Source: Ruminiclostridium sp.
GTDB taxonomy: Bacteria > Bacillota > Clostridia > Oscillospirales > Ruminococcaceae
Assembly (NCBI GenBank): GCA_024682455.1
Contig: JAIKZF010000035.1
Location: 1-57,152, forward strand
DNA: 57,152 nt
Direction of reading: 5' to 3'
Shown: one piece after another, positions 7,729-15,983 of the stretch
Layout of the letters: every line of letters starts with the position of its first letter
Position numbering within the stretch: the stretch's first letter is position 1
Notes under the pieces: model-generated
Databases searched by the model: none
What the model saw: the letters and a program-made list of their open reading frames with translations, nothing else
What the model was told of the DNA's origin: nothing
Made by a program: the position numbers and the translations under genes

Positions 7729-8994
7729 TTACTTTCTCTTCTTTGCAACTGCAACTGCACCGGCAGCTATTACTGCGAGACCGGCTACAGCGGCTACGTC
7801 AGCGGCACCCGTATCGGGCGAGCCCTTCGAAGAATCTGTTGCAGCGTCAACATCACCGGTAACGGGAGCGGGAGCGATCACCTGGGGAGCCTGACCGAAT
7901 GTGGCAACTACGGAACCGTCGGCAGCGAGGAATCTGATAGCCTCTACCTTTGCGCCTGCCTCTGTGCCGTTCCACCAGTTCTGTACCTGGAGCTCTGCGA
8001 AAGCTACCGTACCGTCGTCGTTTACAACGGCTATGGTCTCCATGGGAGCGCCGAGGTCGAGGATGGTCTGTGTAGCCTTACCGTCGGGAGCGACAGCCTC
8101 GTTAGCGTTCGCTGCGCCGAACTCGGCACCCATTGTCCATGTCTCGCCGTTTATGATACCGTTTGCGATGCCGGCACCGCCGCACCACTTCTCACCGGGT
8201 GTCCATGTGAAGTCTGCTTCGATCTTTGTGAACTTGTTCCAGTCGTCGCCGAGGATAGCGTAAAGATCGAGCTTTCCGCCGAGCTCGAACTTTTCGTTGA
8301 GCTCCTTCATAGCAGCGGCGTCATAGTAAGACCAGAAATCGTCAGCCGACTCGTCTACCGCAACGTCGAGGTCGCCGCCGTCGAGGCCTGTTACCGTGAA
8401 AGTCACCTCGATCTTATCGTCGAAGCTTATGAGGCTCTTGTCGATAGCGGGATCCTTGGCTGTATCGCCGTACTCGTTCTGGATCTCTATTCTGAGCTTG
8501 CCGTTGCCCTCTATATCACCGAAAATTATCTTGGAAAGATCAACGGGGATATCTGTGGTCGTTCCGTCTGTGCTGTATGTTGTGATCTTGAGGTCTGTGA
8601 TGTCGATGCCCTTGGACTGAGCGAAGGCCTTCTTCTCTGCGCCGGTCTTGAGGTCCTCATAACCGTCGGCGCCCTTGCCGAAGCCGTGCTCCTCTGCGAG
8701 ACCGTCGATATCCACGCAGAATACCATAGCGCCGTTTGCAACGACTGTAACGAGCTCGCCTGTATCCTCGTCCTCTGCCTGAGAGCCCTCAACGGAGCTG
8801 TCAACATAGACCGTATATGTACCGTCGCCTGTAACATCCGCGGTACCGGGGCAGGAAGCAGCGTCCCATACACCCCAGGCCCAGCTGTCGTCGGTGTACA
8901 TGAGGAACGCCTCGTTAGCGCTTGCCGCAGCTGCCAGAGCTGTCGCGGCGACTGCGGACGCCATAACGCCCGCGAATAAATTCTTGAGTTTCAT
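7729..8994 (-). CDS. Secreted SPDTG-tail protein 2
   Basis: 421 residues from an ATG with GGAGG. A Sec signal (FAGVMASAVAATALAAAASA) precedes an extracellular part with at least two regions. One, at about 30-210, contains DGTYTVYV and DKIEVTFTVTGLDGG. The other, at about 260-375, contains WCGGAGIANGIINGETWTMG and FAELQVQNWWNGTEAGAKVE and resembles the second domain of the neighbour at 6246. The tail is SSKGSPDTG (SPDTG 392-396) plus a hydrophobic segment plus KKRK. The function is unknown; a surface glycan-binding or adhesin role would be a guess. It has its own strong sigma-A promoter and is probably cotranscribed with the downstream paralogue. Confidence 0.75.
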   Translation of the reverse strand: MKLKNLFAGVMASAVAATALAAAASANEAFLMYTDDSWAWGVWDAASCPGTADVTGDGTYTVYVDSSVEGSQAEDEDTGELVTVVANGAMVFCVDIDGLAEEHGFGKGADGYEDLKTGAEKKAFAQSKGIDITDLKITTYSTDGTTTDIPVDLSKIIFGDIEGNGKLRIEIQNEYGDTAKDPAIDKSLISFDDKIEVTFTVTGLDGGDLDVAVDESADDFWSYYDAAAMKELNEKFELGGKLDLYAILGDDWNKFTKIEADFTWTPGEKWCGGAGIANGIINGETWTMGAEFGAANANEAVAPDGKATQTILDLGAPMETIAVVNDDGTVAFAELQVQNWWNGTEAGAKVEAIRFLAADGSVVATFGQAPQVIAPAPVTGDVDAATDSSKGSPDTGAADVAAVAGLAVIAAGAVAVAKKRK

Positions 8995-9068
8995 ATTTGA
9001 TTATCCTCCGTCTGATCATTTTGACCATTTAAGCATTACAACCGCTTGAAAAAACGATTTACACGTAT

Positions 9069-9097
9069 ATTATAGCGCATTGCCGTTAATTTTACAA
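9069..9097 (-). promoter_or_regulatory. Sigma-A promoter of the SPDTG protein 2/1 operon
   Basis: On the minus strand TTGTAA, a 17-base spacer and TATAAT, about 70 bases upstream of the ATG at 8994. A GGAGG ribosome-binding site follows. Confidence 0.7.
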
Positions 9098-9199
9098 TAC
9101 GCATTTTGCACAAAATTCAATTAAGCATTTGTTATTTTTGTTCAAGAAAACTAATATTTTCTTACATTTTTAACAAAAATTAAACAAATAAAAAAACAA

Positions 9200-9221
9200 G
9201 ACCCCCGGATGACCGGGGGTC
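9200..9221 (-). terminator. Intrinsic terminator of SPDTG protein 3
   Basis: Perfect stem GACCCCCGG / CCGGGGGTC with a four-base loop, followed on the minus strand by TTGTTTTTTT. It separates this gene from the next SPDTG operon. Confidence 0.85.
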
Positions 9222-9233
9222 GTTTGATAGAGC

Positions 9234-10019
9234 TTACTTTCTCTTTCTTGTAAGAGCGATACCTGCGCCTGCTGCGATAGCAAGACCGGCAACTGCCGCT
9301 ACATCGGCAACGCCTGTGTCAGGAGAGCCCTTGGAAGAAGCAGCCGCAGCGGTGGTATCACCTGCTGTTGCGGCACCTGCATCAGCAGCAGCGTCAACGG
9401 AAGCAGCCGCAGCAGATTCACCGCTGCCGAGACCCTCAACCGTGAAGGTGATAGCAACGTCGCTTGTCGGGAACGCAAGACCCCAGGATCCTACGTCGGG
9501 ATTCCAGATGTTTGCGAAGTCGATCTCGATGTACTGAGCTGTCTCATCGTACGTAACGGTGTCGAGAGTCTTGACAACTGTACCGTCAACAGCAACACTC
9601 GCGTCCTTTATAACGATGCCTTCGCCTGCGGGAAGGTCGGTGGATACGAATACGAGGTTAAAGTCTGTCTCGCCCTTAAGACCCCAGTCGATGCCCTCAG
9701 CCTTAACTGTATAAGTGCCGTCAGCCTCGATAACAGCGTCTGTGTATGTAGCGGGGAGAACATAACCGTTGATATCATAATCGAAGTTGTCCTCATACTC
9801 GGGGAAGCTCTCCTCGGGTGTATCGCCGTCGCCCCATACTACCCAGCCGCTGAAATAAGGTGTAGCTGCACCGTAGCTGCCCTCTGTCCATGCGTTTCTG
9901 AAGCTGTAGGTCTGTGTCTGGAGACCGATGTAAGCGTTATAAGCGCTTGCCGAAACTGCGAGTGCCGACGCGGAAACGACTGCTGCCGCGATCACCGCGA
10001 TCATTCTGCTCTTTTTCAT
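9234..10019 (-). CDS. Secreted SPDTG-tail protein 3
   Basis: 261 residues. The ATG at 10019 is preferred: it has GGAGG eight bases upstream, whereas an in-frame ATG five codons earlier overlaps that site. A Sec signal (IAAAVVSASALAVSASA) is followed by an extracellular domain (about 28-195) with ADGTYTVKAEG and SDVAITFTVEGLGSG, matching parts of the 7729-8994 paralogue. An Ala/Asp/Thr linker leads to SSKGSPDTG (232-236), a hydrophobic helix and RKRK. No catalytic motif is seen. The same tail on three consecutive genes points to a shared sorting or retention machinery, encoded elsewhere. Confidence 0.75.
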   Translation of the reverse strand: MKKSRMIAVIAAAVVSASALAVSASAYNAYIGLQTQTYSFRNAWTEGSYGAATPYFSGWVVWGDGDTPEESFPEYEDNFDYDINGYVLPATYTDAVIEADGTYTVKAEGIDWGLKGETDFNLVFVSTDLPAGEGIVIKDASVAVDGTVVKTLDTVTYDETAQYIEIDFANIWNPDVGSWGLAFPTSDVAITFTVEGLGSGESAAAASVDAAADAGAATAGDTTAAAASSKGSPDTGVADVAAVAGLAIAAGAGIALTRKRK

Positions 10020-10052
10020 TTTTTTATCCTCCATAGATATTTTTTCCGTTTT

Positions 10053-10070
10053 GGCGGTAAAATACCGCCT
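10053..10070 (-). other. 5'-leader hairpin of SPDTG protein 3
   Basis: GGCGGTA / TACCGCC inverted repeat in the leader, between the -10 and the ribosome-binding site. It may stabilise the mRNA; no ligand-binding architecture is visible. Confidence 0.4.
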
Positions 10071-10082
10071 ATTAACGTTTAC

Positions 10083-10111
10083 ATTATATCATACTCTTTT
10101 TTGGAAATCAA
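10083..10111 (-). promoter_or_regulatory. Sigma-A promoter of SPDTG protein 3
   Basis: On the minus strand TTGATT, a 17-base spacer and TATAAT, with TG one base before the -10. Confidence 0.7.
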
Positions 10112-10142
10112 TAGGTTTTATATATATTTCGTGAATTTTCTG

Positions 10143-11921
10143 CTAATTTACCGAAATATGAGTGTTTTTTTCGTTATAATTGTCGATAATCAAGCGCCAT
10201 TTTGTGTTTCCGGCCTCGTCGGAGCTTATTTTTTCAAAGCCGAACCTGTCGAAAAGCTCTCTGACCATGGCGTTTTTCGCTGTCGGATAGTAGTAACCGT
10301 ATATCTCGGTGATGCCTTTTTCCTTCGCGCGGCGCACGAGCTCGTCGAGCATCGCGTACTCCATGTCGCGCTTGAGCACGCGGCAGCTCATTATCCACAG
10401 GTCTATGTGCAGTTCCGCGCCCCTGATATTGCCGATCACCACGGAGACCACGCCGTTGTCGCCGAACTTGTCCGAGAGCCGTCCGTACAGCGGGATATAC
10501 GAAACGTCGTGGCTGATGTTCGCGATCTCCGCCTCGGAATAGCGCCGCGTGGTCACGTTGAACTGATTGCTCTTGTTCGTGAGCTGGGCGATGCGCGCGA
10601 TATACATGGGTATGAAGGTGTTTATCTCCGCCTTCATCTCCAGGCTGTCGAGATACTCGCCGTAGTCCGCTATGCTGTGCTGAGCGGCGGCACGGGCGGC
10701 ATTCGCCCTGTACATCTCCCCGCGCCTGAGGTCGTCCTCGGACAGGTGCAGCACCTCAAAGTACCTGCCGCGGTCGAGTATGCGGATATAGTTCTCCGCG
10801 CCCTCCATTTCCGGGACCGCAGCTCCCTTTACACGGTCGCGCACTATCTGGCGCTCGGCGGGATTGTCGTCCGCGAAAACAAAGCTCTCCGGCAGCAGAG
10901 ACAGCTCCTCCGCCGTGCGGAGCAGATTCTCGTCCTTGTTCTCCCAGTTCGCCTTTATGACCGTGAAGTCGTCCGGGCGCAGCGTGCCGTCGGGGTGCTC
11001 AAGACCCGTCATCGCTATGCCGAGGTCGTTCTTCGAGCAGACCGTCAGCAGCACGCCGATGTCCTTGTGGAGCTTGACGTACTCCTGAAATTCCGAGTAC
11101 ACCTGCCCGCCGGGAAGGTCCCTGCCTATCTGTAAATTCTCGGCTCCGTCGTCGCCGACGACTCCTCCCCAGAGGGTGTTGTCGAGGTCGAGAGCGAGCA
11201 CCTTGCGGCTCTTGCCGTACATCGCCTTTATTATCGCCGCAAGGTTCGACGCATACGCAGGCACCGCGTTCATCGGCAGGGCGTACTTGTACATATACCA
11301 CTGCGTTCCGTCATGCCACTCGTCCAGCCCATAGCACGCGCTGACATAGTTGATGTCGCAGATGTAGAAGCCCGTGTGCGCCCCCGCGTACTCCGCAAAG
11401 CGCGCGTTCAGGCGGTTGATATAGTTCACTCTGCCGTGAATGTCCGCAAAGCCGCTGTTGCCCAGCAGTCTGAACGGCGGCAGCTCGAAGTTGTTCTGTA
11501 TTATCGGGCATTTCAGCTTCTCCGTCACGCTCTCCCACGCCTCGGTGAAGTGCGTGAACTGCGCGTCGAGCTTCGCGTTCACCTCGTCGGCGGTGTCGGA
11601 CGTCCTCGGAAATTCCGTCAGAGTGCGGTACGAAGTGCAGAAGTACACGACGTCGGGCTTAAACGCGAGCAGCTCCTCGGGCGGGTACACCGCGTCGTTG
11701 TAGTACTGCGCGTACTCGGAGATGTAAAACTCCGGCTCGATGCCCGCGTCCAGCAGGAACAGCTCCGTCACGTCGGCTATCGCGTCCACCGTCGAGCCTC
11801 CGAGTATCGCTATGCGCTTCTTCACGCGCGACGTGCCGTCCTCCAGCAGCTCTCTTTTCAGCTTCTTGCTTTTTCTCATTATCTCCGCCGCGTCGAACGG
11901 ATATTCAAAGATCTCACTCAT
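10143..11921 (-). CDS. FkbH-like protein (HAD-IIIC phosphatase family)
   Basis: 592 residues, the usual size for FkbH-like proteins. The N-terminal third resembles an SGNH-type fold (KKRIAILGGSTVDAI). The central HAD-IIIC domain starts with LALDLDNTLWGGVVGDDG (about 245-265) and contains TVCSKND and FADDNPAERQIVRD. The C-terminal part looks like a GNAT fold (EIANISHDVSYIPLYGRLSD). Homologues load activated glyceryl or acyl units onto carrier proteins, or take part in surface-polysaccharide modification. No acyl-carrier or polyketide gene is nearby. Two DHHW-family genes lie immediately upstream in the same direction with a 15-base gap, which favours a cell-surface glycan role. That is inference from context. 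Confidence 0.85.
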   Translation of the reverse strand: MSEIFEYPFDAAEIMRKSKKLKRELLEDGTSRVKKRIAILGGSTVDAIADVTELFLLDAGIEPEFYISEYAQYYNDAVYPPEELLAFKPDVVYFCTSYRTLTEFPRTSDTADEVNAKLDAQFTHFTEAWESVTEKLKCPIIQNNFELPPFRLLGNSGFADIHGRVNYINRLNARFAEYAGAHTGFYICDINYVSACYGLDEWHDGTQWYMYKYALPMNAVPAYASNLAAIIKAMYGKSRKVLALDLDNTLWGGVVGDDGAENLQIGRDLPGGQVYSEFQEYVKLHKDIGVLLTVCSKNDLGIAMTGLEHPDGTLRPDDFTVIKANWENKDENLLRTAEELSLLPESFVFADDNPAERQIVRDRVKGAAVPEMEGAENYIRILDRGRYFEVLHLSEDDLRRGEMYRANAARAAAQHSIADYGEYLDSLEMKAEINTFIPMYIARIAQLTNKSNQFNVTTRRYSEAEIANISHDVSYIPLYGRLSDKFGDNGVVSVVIGNIRGAELHIDLWIMSCRVLKRDMEYAMLDELVRRAKEKGITEIYGYYYPTAKNAMVRELFDRFGFEKISSDEAGNTKWRLIIDNYNEKNTHISVN

Positions 11922-11936
11922 CTATTATGCCTTTCT

Positions 11937-13292
11937 TTAACGGTTCAGTATATATTCGAGGTATTTGCCCGCGTTCCCGGCGACCATCATCACGCAGTCC
12001 GTGAACAGCAGGTCGGTCGCTCCCACGTCCTTGCAGAACTGCACGCCGTTCAGCTCGAAGTATCTCATATCGCAGACGTAGATCTTCTCGAAGCCCGAGG
12101 TCAGGAACGGTATCAGCGCGTTGCCGTAGCTCATCTTGAACACCACGAGCGTCCTGCCGTTCTTCACGTCGGTCTCGATCTCCGCGATACGGTCGTCCGA
12201 GCCGAGGAACGAGCAGTAGTACGAAGCCGCCTTCCTTGACACGAACAGATCCCCGGCATACGCGCCGCCGAAATAGGAGTTGCGGTAGGTGGTCTTTATC
12301 CTGTCGGCGTTGGGCGAGAGGTACATCGTGAACACCTCGGGGTCGTTGTACAGATGAACGTCCTTCGAGTAGGTGTACATAGAGCCCACGTAGCCTCCCA
12401 GCGATACGGGCGTGTAGCTGCCGAGCTCGGGGAAGTCTACCCCCGCCGCGTCCGCGAAAGCGTTCGCGGCGTAGTACGCGCCCAGAGGGTTCCAGTGGTG
12501 ATCGGTGCGGGCGTATATGTCCTCGTCCGTATGCGCCGCCAGAGCCGAGTAAACGTCAACGGCTGTCACTCCGGAAAGGTTCTCCGCGATATGCTCGATC
12601 TTGTTGAGCTGCTTCGTCGTGAAGCCCTGGTCCCAGAATTTCTGCGGGGTATAGAATTCGCTCGCTATCGGTATGACGAGGCTGTACACGTTCGTGTCCG
12701 GCAGCTTCGCGGCGAATTTGTTCAGCGCGTTCGTCCACCTGTCGCACATATCGTAGGTGCCGTAGCACGCCATGATGCCCCGGTAATGCCCGTTCTGATA
12801 CGACACGAGTATGCCGTTCTCGCCGATAACGTTGTAGTCAGCGGACTGCGCGGCAGCGGCAGTCGCCGCCTTTGTCTCCTGCACGGCTGTAACGGCGGTC
12901 TCCGGAGCGGCTGTTGTGGTCGTAGTTTCCGGAGCGGCTGTTGTGGTCGTGGTGGTCTCGGGAGCCTTTGTCGTGGTAGTAATCTCGGGAGTCGTAGTCG
13001 TAGTCGTAGTCGTGGTCGTGGTGATCTCCGGGACGGCTGTCGAAGTCACGGTCTCCGCAGCCTCCGTATCCTCGGGAGCCTTACGCTTCGCAGTCGAGGT
13101 AACGCCGTCGTCAGGTATCACGTCATAGTCCACAGCTCCGGGACCCGCTTCGTCGGGCTCGACTATCACGACCTTGCCGGTCTCCTTCGCCGGAGCCGGG
13201 GTCTGCGCGCCGCTGATATCGCTGCACGAGCACGCCGTCAGCAGCGCGAGCGTCGCCGCGGCGAGCTTCACCGCGTTGTCGGATATCTTCAT
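11937..13292 (-). CDS. DHHW-family surface lipoprotein (AlgX/AlgJ-like)
   Basis: 451 residues. The N-terminus is a likely lipoprotein signal (LLTAC, Cys21). Residues about 90-140 are a Thr/Pro tract (TTTTTAAPET-type repeats) that is probably an extended, perhaps glycosylated, stalk. The C-terminal domain has the family hallmark RTDHHWNPLGAYYAANAF and a later SYGNALIPFLTSGFEKIYV block with the Asp/Ser arrangement of SGNH-like acetyl-esterase/transferase folds. DHHW proteins usually act with an MBOAT acyltransferase in O-acetylation of polysaccharide, but no MBOAT gene is present here. It is a paralogue of the gene one base upstream (13294-15078) and is translated in tandem with it. Confidence 0.85.
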   Translation of the reverse strand: MKISDNAVKLAAATLALLTACSCSDISGAQTPAPAKETGKVVIVEPDEAGPGAVDYDVIPDDGVTSTAKRKAPEDTEAAETVTSTAVPEITTTTTTTTTTTPEITTTTKAPETTTTTTAAPETTTTTAAPETAVTAVQETKAATAAAAQSADYNVIGENGILVSYQNGHYRGIMACYGTYDMCDRWTNALNKFAAKLPDTNVYSLVIPIASEFYTPQKFWDQGFTTKQLNKIEHIAENLSGVTAVDVYSALAAHTDEDIYARTDHHWNPLGAYYAANAFADAAGVDFPELGSYTPVSLGGYVGSMYTYSKDVHLYNDPEVFTMYLSPNADRIKTTYRNSYFGGAYAGDLFVSRKAASYYCSFLGSDDRIAEIETDVKNGRTLVVFKMSYGNALIPFLTSGFEKIYVCDMRYFELNGVQFCKDVGATDLLFTDCVMMVAGNAGKYLEYILNR

Positions 13293-13293
13293 T

Positions 13294-15078
13294 TCAGTTC
13301 GCGGTCTCCTTTATCTCAGTTACGGGATTGTCAAGAATGACATCGAGGTGGTCGGCGTTCGTTCCTACCGCCGAGAATGTGCACATCGTGAACAGCAGGT
13401 CGGTGGCGCCGGTGAATTTTACGAACTCAACGGCGTTGAGCTTGAAGTAGCGCATATCGCAGACCCAGATCTCGTCGAAAGAGCCGAAATAGAACGGTAT
13501 CTCCGCGTTTCCGTAGCTGTCCTTGAACACGACGAGCTTCCTGCCGGTGCCGGCGTTCGTCTTTATGCGCACTATCTTGTCGTCGCTCGCCATGAAGGTC
13601 GAGTACGAGCCGCTCACCGGCATGGGTATGAAGAAGTCGAAATTGCCGGTGAAGTTGTATTCTGTATCGTAGTACCAGCACTTATAGCTGCCCCTGTCGG
13701 GCTTGTAGTAGGTGAAGGTCTCGGGGTCGCTCAGCAGGTTCGCGCTCTGCGTGAAGCCGTACATCGTCCCCATATAGCCGTCAACGTCCACTCTCGTCAT
13801 CGTCGAGATGTCCGCGAACGGCAGTCCCGCCGTCTCCGCGAAGCACTGCGCGGCGTAGTACGCGCCGATAGGCTGCCAGTGGTGGTCGGTGCGGGTGTAG
13901 ATAGGCTCGTTTATGTGCTCCCAGAGCGCGAGGGACGCGGGCACAGGGGTCACTCCGACGAGCTGGGAGTCTATGCTGTCTATGCTCTTCTGGTGGCTCG
14001 CCGAATAGCTCTCATAGCCGCTCGGCAGGTAGTATTCGCCCGCCGTCGGCACCACCATGCTGTACACGTTCACATCGTCGCCGAGCGCCTGCCTGAACCG
14101 GTTCAGGGAGGCCGCGTATTTTGCGCCCTTGCCGCCTCCGAACAGCGATATGCCCCACCAATGCCCGTCGGAGAGCTTGGTGACCACCTGTCCGTTGGTT
14201 ATGACTCCCTCGGCGATCTCGTTGACGTTCTTTGTGGTCTCGACGGGCTTTTTCGTGGTCTCGGCGGTCGTGGTCTCCGCTGTCGTCGCCGAGGCTGTCG
14301 TCGTCACGGCGGCGTCCGGGGCGGAGGTCTTCTCCGTGCTCTCCGGAGCCGCGGTCGTGACTGCGGGGGTCGTGTCCTCGACTATAACGGGCTCGGGCTC
14401 GTTATCCGCCTCCTCGGTTATCACGGCGATAGGACCCGATATCTCCGCGCCGCCGTAGCTCACGCCGAACAGACCCAGCACCTGCGCCGCGGCCTTTTTC
14501 AGCTCGTCGCGGTAGGGGATCCTGTCGTTGAAGTATTCGGTTATGCCGTTGGTGTAGCCTCCGTTCAGGAAGGACTCGGCGGAAAACTCCGGGAACTCCG
14601 CCAGCCTGCGCTGCTCGGTCTCCGAGGTCTCGGGGCGCGGCAGAGCTATGAATGCCGCCGTCAGCACCGCGAACACTATCGCCGGGTAAGCTATGTTCGC
14701 GACCCGGAACAGGGGCTTCAGAGGCTTGATTTCCGCGGGCTTTGACTTTTTCTTCTTCTCTGCGGACCTGCCGGAGCCCGCCGGTCTTTCCCGCTTTCCC
14801 GGCGCGGCAGTCTTCACGTGCACCGCGCGCTTTGCGGAAGCGGAGGGCTCACCGGCGGAGGACTCCTCCGCTTTGCCGCCGTCGAGCCCGACGGCGGCGG
14901 CCATGTCCGGAGAATACGGCAGATCGTCGTCGGACTTTCCGGACTCCTCCGGCTGCATCTCCAACGACAGCTCCGCAGTGGGCAGTATCGCCTCGGCTAT
15001 ATTACCGGGAGCCCGGTGACCGCGCTCCGCAGCCGGGGCTGCCGCAGCGCCGCTTTTCTTCTTTTTCTTGCTTCCCAT
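13294..15078 (-). CDS. DHHW-family membrane protein
   Basis: 594 residues. A long charged cytoplasmic N-terminus (about 1-128, Lys/Ser/Pro-rich) is followed by one transmembrane helix (IVFAVLTAAFIALP), so the bulk is outside the cell. The region after the helix (RRLAEFPEFSAESFLNGGYT) is the typical start of DHHW domains. A Thr/Ser/Pro linker follows, then RTDHHWQPIGAYYAAQCF and the DSYGNAEIPFYFGSFDEIWV block. It has the same two-part DHHW core as its downstream paralogue and differs in anchoring (helix versus lipid). The pair could work on the same surface polymer. The pth gene lies upstream with an 11-base gap. Confidence 0.85.
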   Translation of the reverse strand: MGSKKKKKSGAAAAPAAERGHRAPGNIAEAILPTAELSLEMQPEESGKSDDDLPYSPDMAAAVGLDGGKAEESSAGEPSASAKRAVHVKTAAPGKRERPAGSGRSAEKKKKSKPAEIKPLKPLFRVANIAYPAIVFAVLTAAFIALPRPETSETEQRRLAEFPEFSAESFLNGGYTNGITEYFNDRIPYRDELKKAAAQVLGLFGVSYGGAEISGPIAVITEEADNEPEPVIVEDTTPAVTTAAPESTEKTSAPDAAVTTTASATTAETTTAETTKKPVETTKNVNEIAEGVITNGQVVTKLSDGHWWGISLFGGGKGAKYAASLNRFRQALGDDVNVYSMVVPTAGEYYLPSGYESYSASHQKSIDSIDSQLVGVTPVPASLALWEHINEPIYTRTDHHWQPIGAYYAAQCFAETAGLPFADISTMTRVDVDGYMGTMYGFTQSANLLSDPETFTYYKPDRGSYKCWYYDTEYNFTGNFDFFIPMPVSGSYSTFMASDDKIVRIKTNAGTGRKLVVFKDSYGNAEIPFYFGSFDEIWVCDMRYFKLNAVEFVKFTGATDLLFTMCTFSAVGTNADHLDVILDNPVTEIKETAN

Positions 15079-15089
15079 TTATATCATTC

Positions 15090-15722
15090 CTATGAATTGT
15101 ACTTGTTCATTGCCTCGTCGGTCTTTCCCGCAGCGATGAGCTTCGCGGCCTCGGCGGCGTCCGAGAACGCCTTTTCCAGCAGCTCGCCCTGCTCCTTCGG
15201 GAACCTGCTCAGCACCCACGCCGCCAGATCGTAGTCCGGGTGGGGCTTCGCGCCCACGCCGAGCTTTATGCGCGTGAAGGCGTCGCTCCCGGTGAGGTAT
15301 ATGATGCTCTTGAGCCCGTTATGCCCGCCGTCGCTGCCCTTTCTGCGTATGCGCACCCTGCCGGTGTCGAGCGAGATGTCGTCAACGATGACCAGCAGAT
15401 CCTCGGGTCTCAGCTTGTAGAAGCTCAGAGCCTCGACAACAGCCTCGCCGCTGTTGTTCATGAAGGTGGTCGGCTTCATCAGCAGGCAGTGCCTCCCGCC
15501 GATCACAGCCTCGCCGGTCAGCGACTTGAAGCGCAGCTTCTTTACCGGGACGTTAAGGCTCTCCGCCAGAGTGTCGAGCGCCATGAAGCCCATGTTGTGG
15601 CGTGTGTTCTCATACTGCGTGCCGGGATTGCCGAGCCCGCATATTATAAAGTCCACGGCTCCCGCGGGAGTCTCCGCGGCGCGCTGCTCGTCGAGCTTCC
15701 TGAAAATATCGAGCACGGACAT
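15090..15722 (-). CDS. pth: Peptidyl-tRNA hydrolase
   Basis: 210 residues. It has the Pth fold with catalytic His in NTRHNMGF, the conserved FIICGLGNPGTQYENTRHN start, substrate Asn in TTFMNNSG, and Asp in VIVDDISLD. It frees tRNA from prematurely released peptidyl-tRNA in the cytoplasm. About 15 residues precede the usual start, but the ATG at 15722 overlaps the upstream stop (TAATG), which supports translational coupling. The pth-mfd neighbourhood is common in Firmicutes; here a small helical gene is inserted between the two. Confidence 0.95.
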   Translation of the reverse strand: MSVLDIFRKLDEQRAAETPAGAVDFIICGLGNPGTQYENTRHNMGFMALDTLAESLNVPVKKLRFKSLTGEAVIGGRHCLLMKPTTFMNNSGEAVVEALSFYKLRPEDLLVIVDDISLDTGRVRIRRKGSDGGHNGLKSIIYLTGSDAFTRIKLGVGAKPHPDYDLAAWVLSRFPKEQGELLEKAFSDAAEAAKLIAAGKTDEAMNKYNS

Positions 15723-15967
15723 TACTTATTTTCCCCGCCCGTGCCGCTGCCCTGCACGAAGTCCTTTATCTCCCTGCCGACGGTCTCCGCGACCTCGGTA
15801 AGGCGCTCGTCGGCGTTCTGCATACCCTTTTCGAAGCGCTCCTTGAGCTCCGCCTTCTTCTCGGGGGTCATAGTTTCGTCGTACTTTGCCTTCGCGCGTC
15901 CGGCAGCGTCCGCAGCGGCGCTTTCAAGCTGCCCGGCAGCCTGCTCGAGCTTATCCATTATTCCCAT
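15722..15967 (-). CDS. Small Ala/Glu/Lys-rich helical protein, function unknown
   Basis: 81 residues from an ATG with AAGGAC upstream. The frame is open further, but the extension overlaps mfd and lacks a start signal. The protein is nearly all amphipathic helix (MDKLEQAAGQLESAAADAAG, then a Lys/Glu-rich part with TPEKKAELKERFEKG), ending in a Gly/Asn tail. This composition resembles small stress-associated or antitoxin-like helical proteins, but no family is recognised. It lies 17 bases after mfd and overlaps pth by one base, so it is probably translated from the same message. Confidence 0.65.
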   Translation of the reverse strand: MGIMDKLEQAAGQLESAAADAAGRAKAKYDETMTPEKKAELKERFEKGMQNADERLTEVAETVGREIKDFVQGSGTGGENK

Positions 15968-15983
15968 TTTTACAGTCCTTTCT

